A DNA stretch of 64,000 nucleotides from Crocinitomicaceae bacterium. Its GTDB lineage: Bacteria > Bacteroidota > Bacteroidia > Flavobacteriales_D > Crocinitomicaceae. Below, in pieces: positions 45,147 to 55,647 of this stretch. The notes beneath the pieces are model-generated. The model was not told the origin of the DNA, ran no database searches, and saw nothing but the letters and a program-made list of their open reading frames with translations. The position numbers were made by a program, and so were the translations under genes. Location: contig JAQWKT010000035.1 of the NCBI GenBank assembly GCA_029247685.1, forward strand, positions 1 to 64,000. The letters run 5' to 3'. The first letter of the stretch is position 1, and every line of letters begins with the position of its first letter.

Positions 45147-47615
45147 TCATTTAATTAATTGAAAAAACCCATCATAGGTTTCTCCTTTATCAAAGTTTTT
45201 TAAAACAAAAAAGTAAGTCCCTTCGGGATGATTATCTCCATTCCAATTATTTTGATATTCTTCTTTTAAATAAATAACATTCCCCCACCTATTCCATATC
45301 GTTAGCTCGTTGTTGGGATAAAATTCTAAATATTGAAATTCCAACACATCGTTTACTCCATCATTATTAGAAGTGATTACGTTAGGAACTTTAACAATGG
45401 CAGGATACACTTCTATTACTTTACAAATACTATCGAGGCAGCCAAAGTCATTAACTATCGTTAAACAAATCGTATCCACAGAAGGCAAGTTAAATGTGTT
45501 TTGCCAAAAATCAGAAACGGAAATCAAACTATCATTTAAACTCCAAGACCATTCTTGAATTGTGGATAAAGGATCTGTAGATGTATCGATAAAATTAACT
45601 GGAACACCCGTTATAATAGGATCATTGTATGTGAAGTCAGCCGAAGGTGCTGGCTGGATTATCATGCTAAAAGAAGCGGTATCAGAATAACAACCATTGG
45701 ACACTCCACTTGCTTGATATGTTATTACTGTAGATAAATTTGAATTGTTAAAAACGGTATCAAATATTGTGTCTGAACCTGACACCCCATTTCCCCAATG
45801 AGAAATAACGGTGTTGGGGACACAAGAAAGTAAACTCATCTCAAAAGGAATGCCAGAACAGGTAAGTGTATCCGCATTAACTGAGATTTGAGGGGCAGTA
45901 ATAATGGGCACTGTATCAGGCAAAACATTTACCACAGAGGTTCCACAAGCATCAATTATCTGTGGAGGTGGAATACTTAAATGAGTGAATGTTGTATCGC
46001 AATATAAGGGGCAATTGGGAATCGTCATGTCAAAATTAAAATTTGTTGCTCCAGAAGCACATCCATTGTTTTGCCCTATTGTTACTACTTGACTAGACCA
46101 TGGATGAGAAAATGTATATGGAGCAACCCCATACCTAACATACCCATAACCTGATATAGAGCAATCATTGGAGCATTTTGGAGCTTGTGGAACAACCCAT
46201 TCATTTCCATACGACTCGGCAGTATGTCCAGATACAACCACTTTAAAAGGCCACAATGAAACCATTTGAGACAAAATATATACAGGATTGCAACCAGTTC
46301 CCAGGGGCAATCCTGTGTTGTCACCAATTGCATTTCTTCCAAGATGCATCCTAACATAAAAGCTTGTATCAGAACACGATTCTGGAATACAACAAGTTAG
46401 TGGGTTAGTCAAGGAAAAACTATCAAGATATGCGGTTCCAGCAGTTTGTCCATTAGGACCAGTAATAGTAAAGAATTGGGAGTTTGCACAATCCGTGCTA
46501 AAAAACATTTTTCCATCTGATTTAACAGCTCCAGCAAAAACATTAGCATAATAATTAGCAGTAACAGATAGACCGGTTATTGTAATTCCTGCAGGACGGG
46601 TAACTAACAAACTATCCACGTTGTAATTCTGAATAACGCAGGAAGGCATATCCCCCCCTGTCCATTGATATGAAGGACCAACAACTAAAGGGTCAATAAT
46701 AACTGGATAGGCTCTAGATTTATTGTTTAACCATTTAGAAGAAACCACTATTTCTAGTTTAATGCTTTCTTGATTCGATAAACTAGATTTGCTTTCTTTT
46801 TTGAATCTATATCCCGCATAATGTGTTTTCTTTTTTGAATCTATACAAAGTGGAAGATGAAGTTTAGAAAGAACTTTTCCTTGGCTATCCAAAACGATTA
46901 AATCTCCAATCCATAAATCATTTTTTTGTTGACCATTCTTTTTATCTTTTATTAAACTATACCCTTTTGGAAGGGATATCCTTTCTGAAAAAACAAGCTC
47001 CTCTGGAATATTTTTTAGAGGTTTATTTACATAATAATTATACTTAACGGCGTCCTCTAAAAAAAAATACTCTTTGTCTACCCCATCCTTAATGTTTTTA
47101 TATAAAAAACCATTTTCTTTTTTTTCTGAAAACATTTTATCAGAAAGGAAATTATCTCCAAAAACAATTCTTTCATTAGATTTTAAGGTTAATGCAAATG
47201 AACTCGTCTCCGGATAAAAATAAGTTGGATTTGGTTGTTTGTAAGCAACCCAACATTTGTTCGGCTGAGCTTGTAATGAAAAGTCAATAGGAACCAGCTC
47301 GTTTTTTTGGTTATAATAATTAATTGGTCGTTTTGAATAAACCGCTTTAAATTCCCCTTTTGAGCCATAATAGCTTGAGGAATAAATTGTTCTTTTAGTT
47401 ATTTTTTCTTTCCATAAAACATGGCTCATGGAGTTATCTTTGTTATAGTCATCTATTACAGGGTTTATTCTTTCACTTAATGGTACAGGGTTTATTCTTT
47501 GACTTAATGGGTCTATTTCATTGATTTGAGAAAAAGAAGAAAAGAAAATCAATAATGACATAATGTTTAAAAGAAAAACCCTTGTAAAAAAAACTTCTTT
47601 TTGTGGCAATATCAT
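45147..47615 (-). CDS. Large secreted protein with T9SS type B (gliding-motility-associated) sorting domain
   Basis: 822 residues. N-terminal signal (VFLLNIMSLLIFFSSFSQ; the exact start could be a later Met), then a duplicated 9-residue unit (PLSQRINPV/PLSERINPV), a region of unknown fold (about 60-320), cysteine-rich beta domains (about 320-640), a PKD-like domain (about 650-735, ADFTYNDPIITGVPVNFIDTS) and a type B C-terminal domain (about 738-822, VPNVITSNNDGVNDVLEF, LTIWNRWGNVIY, GDNHPEGTYFFVLK). Exported through T9SS; function unknown. Confidence 0.85.
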   Translation of the reverse strand: MILPQKEVFFTRVFLLNIMSLLIFFSSFSQINEIDPLSQRINPVPLSERINPVIDDYNKDNSMSHVLWKEKITKRTIYSSSYYGSKGEFKAVYSKRPINYYNQKNELVPIDFSLQAQPNKCWVAYKQPNPTYFYPETSSFALTLKSNERIVFGDNFLSDKMFSEKKENGFLYKNIKDGVDKEYFFLEDAVKYNYYVNKPLKNIPEELVFSERISLPKGYSLIKDKKNGQQKNDLWIGDLIVLDSQGKVLSKLHLPLCIDSKKKTHYAGYRFKKESKSSLSNQESIKLEIVVSSKWLNNKSRAYPVIIDPLVVGPSYQWTGGDMPSCVIQNYNVDSLLVTRPAGITITGLSVTANYYANVFAGAVKSDGKMFFSTDCANSQFFTITGPNGQTAGTAYLDSFSLTNPLTCCIPESCSDTSFYVRMHLGRNAIGDNTGLPLGTGCNPVYILSQMVSLWPFKVVVSGHTAESYGNEWVVPQAPKCSNDCSISGYGYVRYGVAPYTFSHPWSSQVVTIGQNNGCASGATNFNFDMTIPNCPLYCDTTFTHLSIPPPQIIDACGTSVVNVLPDTVPIITAPQISVNADTLTCSGIPFEMSLLSCVPNTVISHWGNGVSGSDTIFDTVFNNSNLSTVITYQASGVSNGCYSDTASFSMIIQPAPSADFTYNDPIITGVPVNFIDTSTDPLSTIQEWSWSLNDSLISVSDFWQNTFNLPSVDTICLTIVNDFGCLDSICKVIEVYPAIVKVPNVITSNNDGVNDVLEFQYLEFYPNNELTIWNRWGNVIYLKEEYQNNWNGDNHPEGTYFFVLKNFDKGETYDGFFQLIK
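47458..47511. repeat. Tandem 27-bp direct repeat (two copies) inside the T9SS type B gene
   Basis: Two adjacent 27-bp units beginning ACAGGGTTTATTCTTT differ at two bases and encode a duplicated 9-residue motif near the N-terminus of the mature protein. Confidence 0.85.
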
Positions 47616-47758
47616 GATTAATTCAATTATAACAGAAATTTACAACTTTTTATTGGGAATTATAAATTACAAGAGTATATCCATAATGGATTTATAAAAA
47701 TAATAACTTACAACTATAAAAAAATTCATATATTTTTTATTCACTAAATGTGATTGAT

Positions 47759-47766
47759 TACTTTTG
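47759..47766 (+). promoter_or_regulatory. Putative -7 element (TACTTTTG) of asnS
   Basis: TACTTTTG matches TAnnTTTG and ends 23 bases before the asnS ATG. TTA instead of TTG stands at the 19-bp spacing. Confidence 0.42.
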
Positions 47767-47789
47767 TAAACCCTTGATATAATTCCCTT

Positions 47790-49241
47790 ATGAAACGAAC
47801 AATAATATCTGATATACTTAAAGAAAAGGATTCTAAAAAACTTGAAGGAGAAAAAGTTTTAATAAAAGGATGGATTAAAGCTTTTAGAAGCAATCGATTT
47901 ATTCAAATAAATGATGGCTCTTGTCTTGCTACTATTCAGGCGGTAATAGAATATGAAAACTTTGAAGAAGATACTTTAAAAAAAATCACTATCGGATCAG
48001 CAATTAGTATCGAGGGAAAACTTGTTTCCTCCATTGGATCCAAACAAAACATTGAAATTCAAGCTAATAAAATAGAAATAATAGGAACCGCTAATCCAGA
48101 AGAAGTTCAAAAAACCATTTTACAACCAAAAAAGCATAGCATGGAGCTGCTTAGAGAACAAGGGCATCTTCGATTTAGAACTAATTTATTTGGCGCTGTT
48201 TTTAGAATAAGACATTCCATTTCATATGCAATACACAAATACTTTAATGATAATGGATTTTACTATATAAACACTCCTATTATTACCGGTTCCGATGCAG
48301 AAGGTGCAGGAGAAATGTTTCGGGTAAGCACGCTTGACCCCAAAACACCAGCACTAAATGAACAAGGAGAAGTCGATTACACTAAAGATTTTTTTGGGAA
48401 AAATGTGAATCTAACTGTTTCTGGACAATTAGAAGCAGAATTAGCAGCGCTTGGACTTGGTAAGGTGTATACTTTTGGCCCTACATTTAGAGCGGAAAAT
48501 TCGAACACCTCTCGACATCTTGCAGAGTTTTGGATGATCGAGCCTGAAATTGCTTTTGCCGACATTCATGATGACATGGATTTAACCGAAAATTGTTTAA
48601 AATATCTTTGTGATTATGTGCTTAAAAACTGTTCGGAAGATCTTCAGTTTCTTAATGATCGAGAAATTCAAGAAGAAAAACAAAAGCCTCAAAATCAAAG
48701 AAATGAAATGTCATTGATGGATCGATTAAAATTTGTCACTGAAAATCCTTTTAAACGAATTACGTATTCTGAAGCAATTAAAATTTTACTTAACTCTAAA
48801 CCACACAAGAAAAAGAAATTTAAATTTCCTGTAGAATGGGGCATTGATTTACAAAGTGAACACGAAAGATATTTAGTTGAAAAAGAATTTAAGTCGCCTG
48901 TTATTTTAATTGATTACCCTGCCGAAATAAAAGCTTTTTATATGAGGCAAAATGATGACAACAAAACGGTTGCTGCCATGGATGTTCTTTTTCCTGGTAT
49001 TGGAGAAATTGTTGGAGGCTCTCAAAGGGAAGAACGAATCGATGTTTTAAGAAAAAAATGTGCCGACTTTAATATTCCTGAAGAAGAGTTATGGTGGTAC
49101 CTTGAAACAAGAAAATTTGGAAGTGTACCACATGCTGGCTTTGGCCTCGGGCTTGAAAGATTGGTCATGTTTGTTACTGGAATGACTAACATTAAAGATG
49201 TTATTCCATTTCCAAGAACTCCTCAAAATGCTAATTTTTAG
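47790..49241 (+). CDS. asnS: Asparagine-tRNA ligase
   Basis: 483 residues. An OB-fold anticodon-binding domain (about 20-120, [22 protein letters not shown]) precedes a class II catalytic core: motif 2-like [28 protein letters not shown] and motif 3 [12 protein letters not shown]. The insertion near residues 290-330 is usual for AsnRS, and HLAEFWM separates it from AspRS. It charges tRNA-Asn in the cytoplasm. yidD follows after eight bases. Confidence 0.97.
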   Translation: MKRTIISDILKEKDSKKLEGEKVLIKGWIKAFRSNRFIQINDGSCLATIQAVIEYENFEEDTLKKITIGSAISIEGKLVSSIGSKQNIEIQANKIEIIGTANPEEVQKTILQPKKHSMELLREQGHLRFRTNLFGAVFRIRHSISYAIHKYFNDNGFYYINTPIITGSDAEGAGEMFRVSTLDPKTPALNEQGEVDYTKDFFGKNVNLTVSGQLEAELAALGLGKVYTFGPTFRAENSNTSRHLAEFWMIEPEIAFADIHDDMDLTENCLKYLCDYVLKNCSEDLQFLNDREIQEEKQKPQNQRNEMSLMDRLKFVTENPFKRITYSEAIKILLNSKPHKKKKFKFPVEWGIDLQSEHERYLVEKEFKSPVILIDYPAEIKAFYMRQNDDNKTVAAMDVLFPGIGEIVGGSQREERIDVLRKKCADFNIPEEELWWYLETRKFGSVPHAGFGLGLERLVMFVTGMTNIKDVIPFPRTPQNANF

Positions 49242-49249
49242 AATTCAAC

Positions 49250-49492
49250 ATGAAGTGGATTCATCAAGTTTTAATTTTTCCGTTTAAACTCTTAATTCTA
49301 ATTTATCAAAACACTATTTCTCCATTATTTCCTAGCACTTGTCGATATTCTCCAAGCTGCTCACAATATGCAATCGAAGCATTAAATAACCATGGCCTTA
49401 TTAAAGGATTATGGTTGGGGGTAAAAAGAATAGCAAGATGTCACCCATGGAGTAAAAGTGGACATGACCCCGTCCCTCCCAAAAAAAAATAA
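49250..49492 (+). CDS. yidD: Membrane protein insertion efficiency factor YidD
   Basis: 80 residues, the usual size. A membrane-associated start ([20 protein letters not shown]), [15 protein letters not shown] and [14 protein letters not shown] are diagnostic. YidD assists YidC/Sec membrane insertion at the inner membrane. It lies just downstream of asnS and its stop is one base before the next gene's ATG. Confidence 0.94.
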   Translation: MKWIHQVLIFPFKLLILIYQNTISPLFPSTCRYSPSCSQYAIEALNNHGLIKGLWLGVKRIARCHPWSKSGHDPVPPKKK

Positions 49493-49493
49493 G

Positions 49494-51800
49494 ATGAAGG
49501 CCCTATTTTTAAGTTTTATGATTTTTACTGGATTTACTTTATTTGGACAAAACAATCCATCTAAAACCCCATTTAATGTAGTTGAAAACTCGAATTCATC
49601 TGCCATTATAAAAAAAACAGCTTCCTATAATCCAAAACAATCCTTAAAAAGAGAAACCTTTGAAAAAATAGAATATGGCATTATGCTAAAAGACGATATT
49701 AATCAAAGAATTAGATCGTTTCTAAAATCTAAAACAAGGAAGGTCTACCCATACCACTTAAACCCATTTAATCCAGAAGACATTAATATTGAAGCACATA
49801 TTTATAACGAAAATAATCAAAAAATAAAATCTGTTCCTGGATTTTATTATGAAGAATTTAAAAGAAATAAATTAAAAAATAATTGGATAAAAGACACTAC
49901 TTCTTTTCCTTTTCGAATTCGCTTTTGTCTTAAAAAAGAAGGCAAATACAAGCTGGTATTAACCACTACCATTAAAAATATTTATAGCGACTCCACAAAA
50001 TTTAATTTGGAACTTGTGAAAGGTGAAAACCCTGGGTTTTTAGAGCTAGGAAAACATAAAAAACATCTTCGTTTTTCTTCTACAAAAAAAACCTTTCAAG
50101 GTGTTGGTCAAGTTATCCCATGGACAGAATCGGATGGATGGTTAAAAATGCACAGAGCTTCAGGGTCAAGATCATTTGACTTCATGTATAATGCTTTATA
50201 TGCCATGGAAAGAGCAAAAGGTAATTTCACTCGTTTTGTGGCAGCTCCTTGGTTTATGCAACTCGATTGGGAGGCCCTTGGAAATTATAGCCCTAAAATG
50301 AATCATGCCTGGGAATTTGATAGAATCAATGAGTTTTGTGAAAACAAATCCATCTATTATATTTTTTGTGCCTACTTACATGGACCACTTCAAAGTAGAA
50401 CGGATAAAGAAGACAGAAAAGTGCTTCCTGGGGTTAGATGGGAAGAAAACGCTTATAATGACAACTCCAAAAAAGAAATTAAAATTGCACAAGAAAACAC
50501 TATTGGAGCAAAACACCCTATTGATTTTTATGAAAATGAAAGAGCACAAAAACTATCCAAAAATTACTTTAGATATATAGTCGCAAGATGGGGCTACTCC
50601 ACTTCTTTCTCTGCGCTACAAATCATGAGTGAAATTGATGATACAGGCAACTATAGAGATGAAAAAATAAACGATAGCATTCTAGAACATTCAAAAAATA
50701 GAAAAATTATTAAATCATGGGTACATGAAATGATGAATTATATTGGACTTGATTTAAATGTAAAACAGCTTTTAAGTGTTGCTATAATTAATGGAATAGA
50801 TGGATCTAGCAATTTATGGGATCCAGAAATTTTTAATCACCCTGAAATAGATTTTGTAGGGCTTCATAATTATACTTATGAAAAGTCCCCCTCTTCGGAG
50901 AAAATCAGAAACAGAAATCTTTTATTACGATACCCTGCGGTAACAAATCTAAATACCGGATATCAAAATGATAAAACAAGTCACCCATCCTATCAAGACA
51001 AATGTTTTATTTATGATGAATTTGGTCACTTAATGGCAATTCCACGAAAATGGCCAGAAGATAAAAACATTGATTTATCAAAGGTGTTAAATGACCATAT
51101 TCCGTTTATGATTAAACAAGACTTATGGTTTACATTGGCTTCCGGATGCGCTGTTACAGGGCTTGACTGGTGGAATTATTACACCAAGACAAGACATGAA
51201 TTGTGGAAAGAGTTATACCCGCCTATTCGTGAGTTTATAAAAGAAATTGATTTTGAGACAAACAACTATGATACTATCCGAAAATTTAAACATAAGCCAA
51301 TTATCGCTCAAAGATGGCCTGAAACAACAAGGAAAATAGAACGAAGCAATGGGAGAAGATATCGAAAAAGTGATCTTCTTGAAGCATATACTCAAGTTGC
51401 TTCTGATGGAAGAAAAGGCTTTGGTTGGATCTCTAATAGGTCTGTAAATTGGCCAAACATGATAGAAAAAGATTCCATTCTTAGAAAAATGCATCATGCA
51501 GAAAAACCATTTTCTAAAAAATACCTTTATATGCCAAAAGACGATGACAAGACATGCATGCCCATAAATATTGAAGCAAATAAATGCTTTTTTAAAATTC
51601 GATTTTTACTCCCAAAAACAACTTATTTTATTAACTTTTTTAACACAAAAACCGGTAAATATGATATTAGAAGAACTAAAGTAAAAACAAACAGAAGGGG
51701 CATTGCAAAAGTATATGCTCCCGAAATGTTATGGGAAGTAAATCCCGACATTGCTTTTACAATAGAAAAAAATCGGGGCCCTATCGGGATCTCCTTTTGA
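49494..51800 (+). CDS. Secreted GH-A-clan-like glycoside hydrolase candidate
   Basis: 768 residues from ATG 49494 (the ORF-track start lies inside yidD). Signal peptide KALFLSFMIFTGFTLFGQ; an N-terminal beta domain of the DUF5060 kind (about 70-185) followed by LELGKHKKHLRF; a TIM-barrel (about 190-600); and a C-terminal beta domain. The predicted acid/base is Glu380 (IMSEID after strand 4) and the nucleophile Glu509 (FIYDEFGHL); LDWWNYYTK and FVGLHNYTY fit the barrel. The pattern indicates a glycosidase, but the substrate is unknown. There is no clear T9SS tail. Confidence 0.7.
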   Translation: MKALFLSFMIFTGFTLFGQNNPSKTPFNVVENSNSSAIIKKTASYNPKQSLKRETFEKIEYGIMLKDDINQRIRSFLKSKTRKVYPYHLNPFNPEDINIEAHIYNENNQKIKSVPGFYYEEFKRNKLKNNWIKDTTSFPFRIRFCLKKEGKYKLVLTTTIKNIYSDSTKFNLELVKGENPGFLELGKHKKHLRFSSTKKTFQGVGQVIPWTESDGWLKMHRASGSRSFDFMYNALYAMERAKGNFTRFVAAPWFMQLDWEALGNYSPKMNHAWEFDRINEFCENKSIYYIFCAYLHGPLQSRTDKEDRKVLPGVRWEENAYNDNSKKEIKIAQENTIGAKHPIDFYENERAQKLSKNYFRYIVARWGYSTSFSALQIMSEIDDTGNYRDEKINDSILEHSKNRKIIKSWVHEMMNYIGLDLNVKQLLSVAIINGIDGSSNLWDPEIFNHPEIDFVGLHNYTYEKSPSSEKIRNRNLLLRYPAVTNLNTGYQNDKTSHPSYQDKCFIYDEFGHLMAIPRKWPEDKNIDLSKVLNDHIPFMIKQDLWFTLASGCAVTGLDWWNYYTKTRHELWKELYPPIREFIKEIDFETNNYDTIRKFKHKPIIAQRWPETTRKIERSNGRRYRKSDLLEAYTQVASDGRKGFGWISNRSVNWPNMIEKDSILRKMHHAEKPFSKKYLYMPKDDDKTCMPINIEANKCFFKIRFLLPKTTYFINFFNTKTGKYDIRRTKVKTNRRGIAKVYAPEMLWEVNPDIAFTIEKNRGPIGISF

Positions 51801-51858
51801 GTTTTATAAAAGCAAAAAGAAGTATATTCGTGAACTAGAACATTTTTATTAAATCTTT

Positions 51859-53997
51859 ATGAAATCTACATTAAACATCCTGTTATTTATCCTAATCCTT
51901 AACCCAATCGTTAGAGCAGATGAAGGAATGATTATTCCGTCCTTAATCGCTGCTTTTGAATCGGACATGAAGGCTAAAGGAATGAAATTATCTGCAAAAG
52001 ATATTTACGATATTAATAATTCTAGCATGAAAGATGCTATTCTTCACTTTGGTGGAGGATGTACCTCTGAACTTGTTTCAGAAAAAGGACTTTTATTAAC
52101 AAATCATCACTGTGGCTATTCACAAATCCAATCTCATTCATCGCTTGAAAACAATTATATAAAAAATGGATATTGGGCAAAGAACCTATCTGAAGAACTC
52201 CCAAATCCTGGATTAACCGCAACAAGAATCGTTCGAATTGAAGACGTTACCCTTCAGGTGTTAGAAGTATTAAATAACAGCGATTATTCTCCAAAAGAAA
52301 AAGACTCTATTCGAAAAGCTGTAATTAAAAGACTAATAGAAACTGCAACCAAAGAAACACATTATGAAGCAAAAATTAAAGCCTTTAACTTTGGAAATAA
52401 TTACTACATGATTGTAAAAGAGGTCTTTAAAGATGTGCGATTTGTAGGAACCCCACCAAATTCGATTGGAAAATTTGGAGGAGACACAGACAATTGGGTT
52501 TGGCCAAGACACACAGGAGATTTTTCGGTTTTTAGAGTTTATGCTAGCAAAGACAACAAACCTGCGGATTATTCTACAGAAAACATTCCCTACAAACCCC
52601 TTCACTTTTTACCGATTTCATTTAAAAACAGAAAAGAGGGAGACTTTACAATGGTTTATGGATTTCCAGGCAGAACAGAGCAACATGTTGTTTCTTCTTA
52701 TTTAAAATTTATTATAGAAAAGGAAAGACCTTCAAGAATAAGAATGAGAGATTTGTCACTTGACGTTATTAATACGGAAATGAAAAATTCAGAGTTGGTG
52801 AAAATTCAATATGCTTCTAAACAAGCCAGAATATCCAATGCTTGGAAAAAATGGATTGGACAAATTGATGGCTTAAAAAGGATGAATGCTGTCGATGTTA
52901 AAAAGGCACAGGAAAGTGCCTATACAAAAAAAGCAAACAGCAATCCAAAATGGAATAACTATAAGAATGTGGTAAAAGAAATGAACTCACTTGTGGAAAA
53001 AGAAGTTATTAACGAATTCAATTATTCAATGGCAATCGAATACTTTTATGTTGGACCAGAATTTTTTAAACTTATCCGTTCTTTAGACAGTTACATCGAA
53101 AATTCTAAAAAAAATGGAGAAAAAAATAAGGATTCACAAAATGAAGAGATAAAAAAACTTGAGCAGACAGCAAATGCACACTTCAAAAATTATAATTGCT
53201 CCATCGATAAAGGGATTTTTCGCAAGCAATTTGAAGAATATGTAAAACAAGTAACAAATTCAGAAGGCAATCTTGAAATTGATTTTGATGCAAGCACAAA
53301 TGAAATTTTTTCTAAATCTATATTCACTTCCAAAAAACGATTTTTATCTTTTATCGGTCAATTACAAAAAAAAGGTCCTAAAAAACTCAAAAAAGACCCA
53401 GGATATATTCACTACAAAAGCTATTATAAAATATTTTTAGAAACGGTTTATCCTTCATACCAGCTTTTTAAAGTTAAAATGGACCAGTTATTAAAAACAT
53501 ACGTTAAAGGTAAATATGAAATGTTTCCAGACAAAAATCATTGGCCAGATGCAAATAGCACTATGAGAATTTCTTATGGACAACTAGAAGGGTCTAGACC
53601 AGCAGATGGAATGAAGTATACAGAACACACCACACTTGATGGAATAATTGCAAAATACAATAGTGGAAACCCAGACTTTGCGCTTCTTCCAAGAATGTTG
53701 GAATTACATAAAAATAAAGAATATGGAGATTATGCCCAAGATGGAAGCTTATGGGTATGCTTTACAGGGTCTAATCATACCACTGGTGGTAATTCAGGCT
53801 CCCCTGTTATTGATGCTCAAGGCGGGTTAATGGGCTTAAATTTTGACCGTTCATGGGAAAGCACCATGAGTGATTTTATGTTTAACCCTAACCGTTGTCG
53901 AAACATTGTGGTGGACATTCGATATGTTTTATGGGTAATGGATATCTATTCTGGGGCATCGCATTTGGTAGATGAAATGAAATTAATCCGAAATTAA
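51859..53997 (+). CDS. S46-family dipeptidyl-peptidase, DPP11-type
   Basis: 712 residues, the normal S46 length. Signal peptide STLNILLFILILNPIVRA; chymotrypsin-fold residues His84 (LLLTNHHCGY), Asp221 (PRHTGDFSVFR) and Ser646 (GGNSGSPVID). Arg664 in GLNFDRSWES lies 18 residues after the serine, the place of Arg673 in DPP11, which selects Asp/Glu at P1; DPP7 has Gly there. It removes acidic dipeptides from oligopeptides in the periplasm. In Bacteroidota such enzymes feed peptide-based growth. A CtpA-type protease gene follows. Confidence 0.93.
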   Translation: MKSTLNILLFILILNPIVRADEGMIIPSLIAAFESDMKAKGMKLSAKDIYDINNSSMKDAILHFGGGCTSELVSEKGLLLTNHHCGYSQIQSHSSLENNYIKNGYWAKNLSEELPNPGLTATRIVRIEDVTLQVLEVLNNSDYSPKEKDSIRKAVIKRLIETATKETHYEAKIKAFNFGNNYYMIVKEVFKDVRFVGTPPNSIGKFGGDTDNWVWPRHTGDFSVFRVYASKDNKPADYSTENIPYKPLHFLPISFKNRKEGDFTMVYGFPGRTEQHVVSSYLKFIIEKERPSRIRMRDLSLDVINTEMKNSELVKIQYASKQARISNAWKKWIGQIDGLKRMNAVDVKKAQESAYTKKANSNPKWNNYKNVVKEMNSLVEKEVINEFNYSMAIEYFYVGPEFFKLIRSLDSYIENSKKNGEKNKDSQNEEIKKLEQTANAHFKNYNCSIDKGIFRKQFEEYVKQVTNSEGNLEIDFDASTNEIFSKSIFTSKKRFLSFIGQLQKKGPKKLKKDPGYIHYKSYYKIFLETVYPSYQLFKVKMDQLLKTYVKGKYEMFPDKNHWPDANSTMRISYGQLEGSRPADGMKYTEHTTLDGIIAKYNSGNPDFALLPRMLELHKNKEYGDYAQDGSLWVCFTGSNHTTGGNSGSPVIDAQGGLMGLNFDRSWESTMSDFMFNPNRCRNIVVDIRYVLWVMDIYSGASHLVDEMKLIRN

Positions 53998-54060
53998 TTC
54001 CGGAATCATTTTTGATTAGACAACGTAACTTTTATTTATAAATCACATTAACCAAGGAAC

Positions 54061-55647
54061 ATGAAACAATTTTTAAGCATCTTTTTCTTATTTGGATTTT
54101 TATTTCAAATACATTGTCAAGATGAAAATTCCAAAATACATACCGCCTATAAATTTGAACAAATTATTAACAAAATTGAACAACTTTATGTGGACTCGGT
54201 AAATACCAGAAAACTAACCGAAACGGCAATTGTTGCTCTTTTGGAAGAGCTTGATCCACATTCCACATATATTCCAAAAAAAGATGCAAATGATGCAAGG
54301 TCCCAGATTGATGGAAGTTTTGTTGGAATTGGTATTCGATTTAACATTGTTAAAGATACCATCTTGGTTGTCGGAACAATTTCTGGTGGGCCATCCGAAA
54401 AATTGGGGATATTGCCTGGAGATAAAATTATTAAAGTAGATGAAGAAACCGTAGCAGGAATAGGGATTAAAAATAGTGGGGTTAGAAGCCGTCTTCTCGG
54501 TGAAAAGGACTCAAAGGTTCTTGTTTCGATTAAAAGAGATGGCAGTAATGCATTAATAAAGTTTAATATAAAAAGAGATAAAATACCTATTTTTTCGGTG
54601 GATGCCTCATACATGATTGATGAAAAAACTGGGTATATAAAATTGAATTCCTTTTCAAGGACATCCACAAGAGAAATGCAATATGCTATTTCTAAATTAA
54701 AAAAAGAAGGGATGAAAAAACTGATTCTTGACCTTCAAGACAATGGAGGGGGTCTTTTAAGTGCTGCTCAAGATATTGCAGATGAATTTTTATCGGATGA
54801 CAAACTAATTGTATATTCTGAAGGACGATCTCAACCCCGAAGCAATTTAAGAGCCGGAAAAAAAGGATTATGGGAAAAAGGCGATTTAGTAATCCTAGTT
54901 AATGAATACACAGCTTCGGCAAGTGAAATTGTTTCAGGTGCGGTACAAGATTGGGATCGAGGGATTATTGTTGGACGAAGAACCTTTGGGAAAGGACTTG
55001 TTCAACGCCCAATGCGATTACTAGATGGTTCTGAAATGCGCTTAACCATTGCTAGATATTACACTCCTTCTGGACGTTTTATTCAAAAACCATATGACAA
55101 TGTTAAGTCTTATAAAAACGACATTACTCAACGTTTTTTAAATGGAGAATTAATGCATGCCGATTCGGTTAAACTTCCAGATTCGTTAAGATTTAGCACC
55201 TTAATTAAAAAAAGAGACGTTTATTCTGGAGGTGGCATAACTCCCGATTATTTTGTGCCAATCGATACAACTGACATCTCTGAATATTTCAAAAAAATCA
55301 ATCGAGGGGGTCATCTAAATGGGTTTGCCTTAAAATATGTAAACGCAAATAGAAAAAAACTGAAGGACAAATTTTCTAGCTTTGGCTTATACAAAAAAGA
55401 AATGATTGTTGATGACCAGTTGATTAAAAAATTTAAAGACTACGTATCTTCTGAAGATTCCAGTATTATCTTTAAGAAAGAAGATTACAAAATAAGTGAA
55501 CAGCTAATCAAAACTAGACTTAAAGGAAATATTGCCCTAAACCTATGGGGATATGCTGAGTTCTATGAGGTGTTTAATGATAGAAACGAAGAGCTTCAAA
55601 AAGCGTTAAAACTGCTACGCACCAAAAAAGATTTATTTAAAAACTAA
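54061..55647 (+). CDS. S41-family C-terminal processing peptidase
   Basis: 528 residues. Signal peptide (FLSIFFLFGFLFQIHCQ), helical N-terminus with EELDPHSTYIP, a PDZ domain (about 75-155, GFVGIGI-type start and GILPGDKIIKV), then the S41A core with GYIKLNSFS, DLQDNGGGLL, catalytic Ser286 in TASASEI and Lys311 in TFGKGLVQ, 25 residues apart as in CtpB. A C-terminal helical extension (about 400-528) is present. It trims periplasmic proteins. The 3' end overlaps the convergent MBL gene by 11 bp. Confidence 0.94.
   Translation: MKQFLSIFFLFGFLFQIHCQDENSKIHTAYKFEQIINKIEQLYVDSVNTRKLTETAIVALLEELDPHSTYIPKKDANDARSQIDGSFVGIGIRFNIVKDTILVVGTISGGPSEKLGILPGDKIIKVDEETVAGIGIKNSGVRSRLLGEKDSKVLVSIKRDGSNALIKFNIKRDKIPIFSVDASYMIDEKTGYIKLNSFSRTSTREMQYAISKLKKEGMKKLILDLQDNGGGLLSAAQDIADEFLSDDKLIVYSEGRSQPRSNLRAGKKGLWEKGDLVILVNEYTASASEIVSGAVQDWDRGIIVGRRTFGKGLVQRPMRLLDGSEMRLTIARYYTPSGRFIQKPYDNVKSYKNDITQRFLNGELMHADSVKLPDSLRFSTLIKKRDVYSGGGITPDYFVPIDTTDISEYFKKINRGGHLNGFALKYVNANRKKLKDKFSSFGLYKKEMIVDDQLIKKFKDYVSSEDSSIIFKKEDYKISEQLIKTRLKGNIALNLWGYAEFYEVFNDRNEELQKALKLLRTKKDLFKN

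Noticed and set aside
54186-54668. 160-residue antisense ORF within the CtpA-type gene
   Set aside because: The sense frame has full catalytic motifs; the antisense frame is an open shadow with no recognisable domain.
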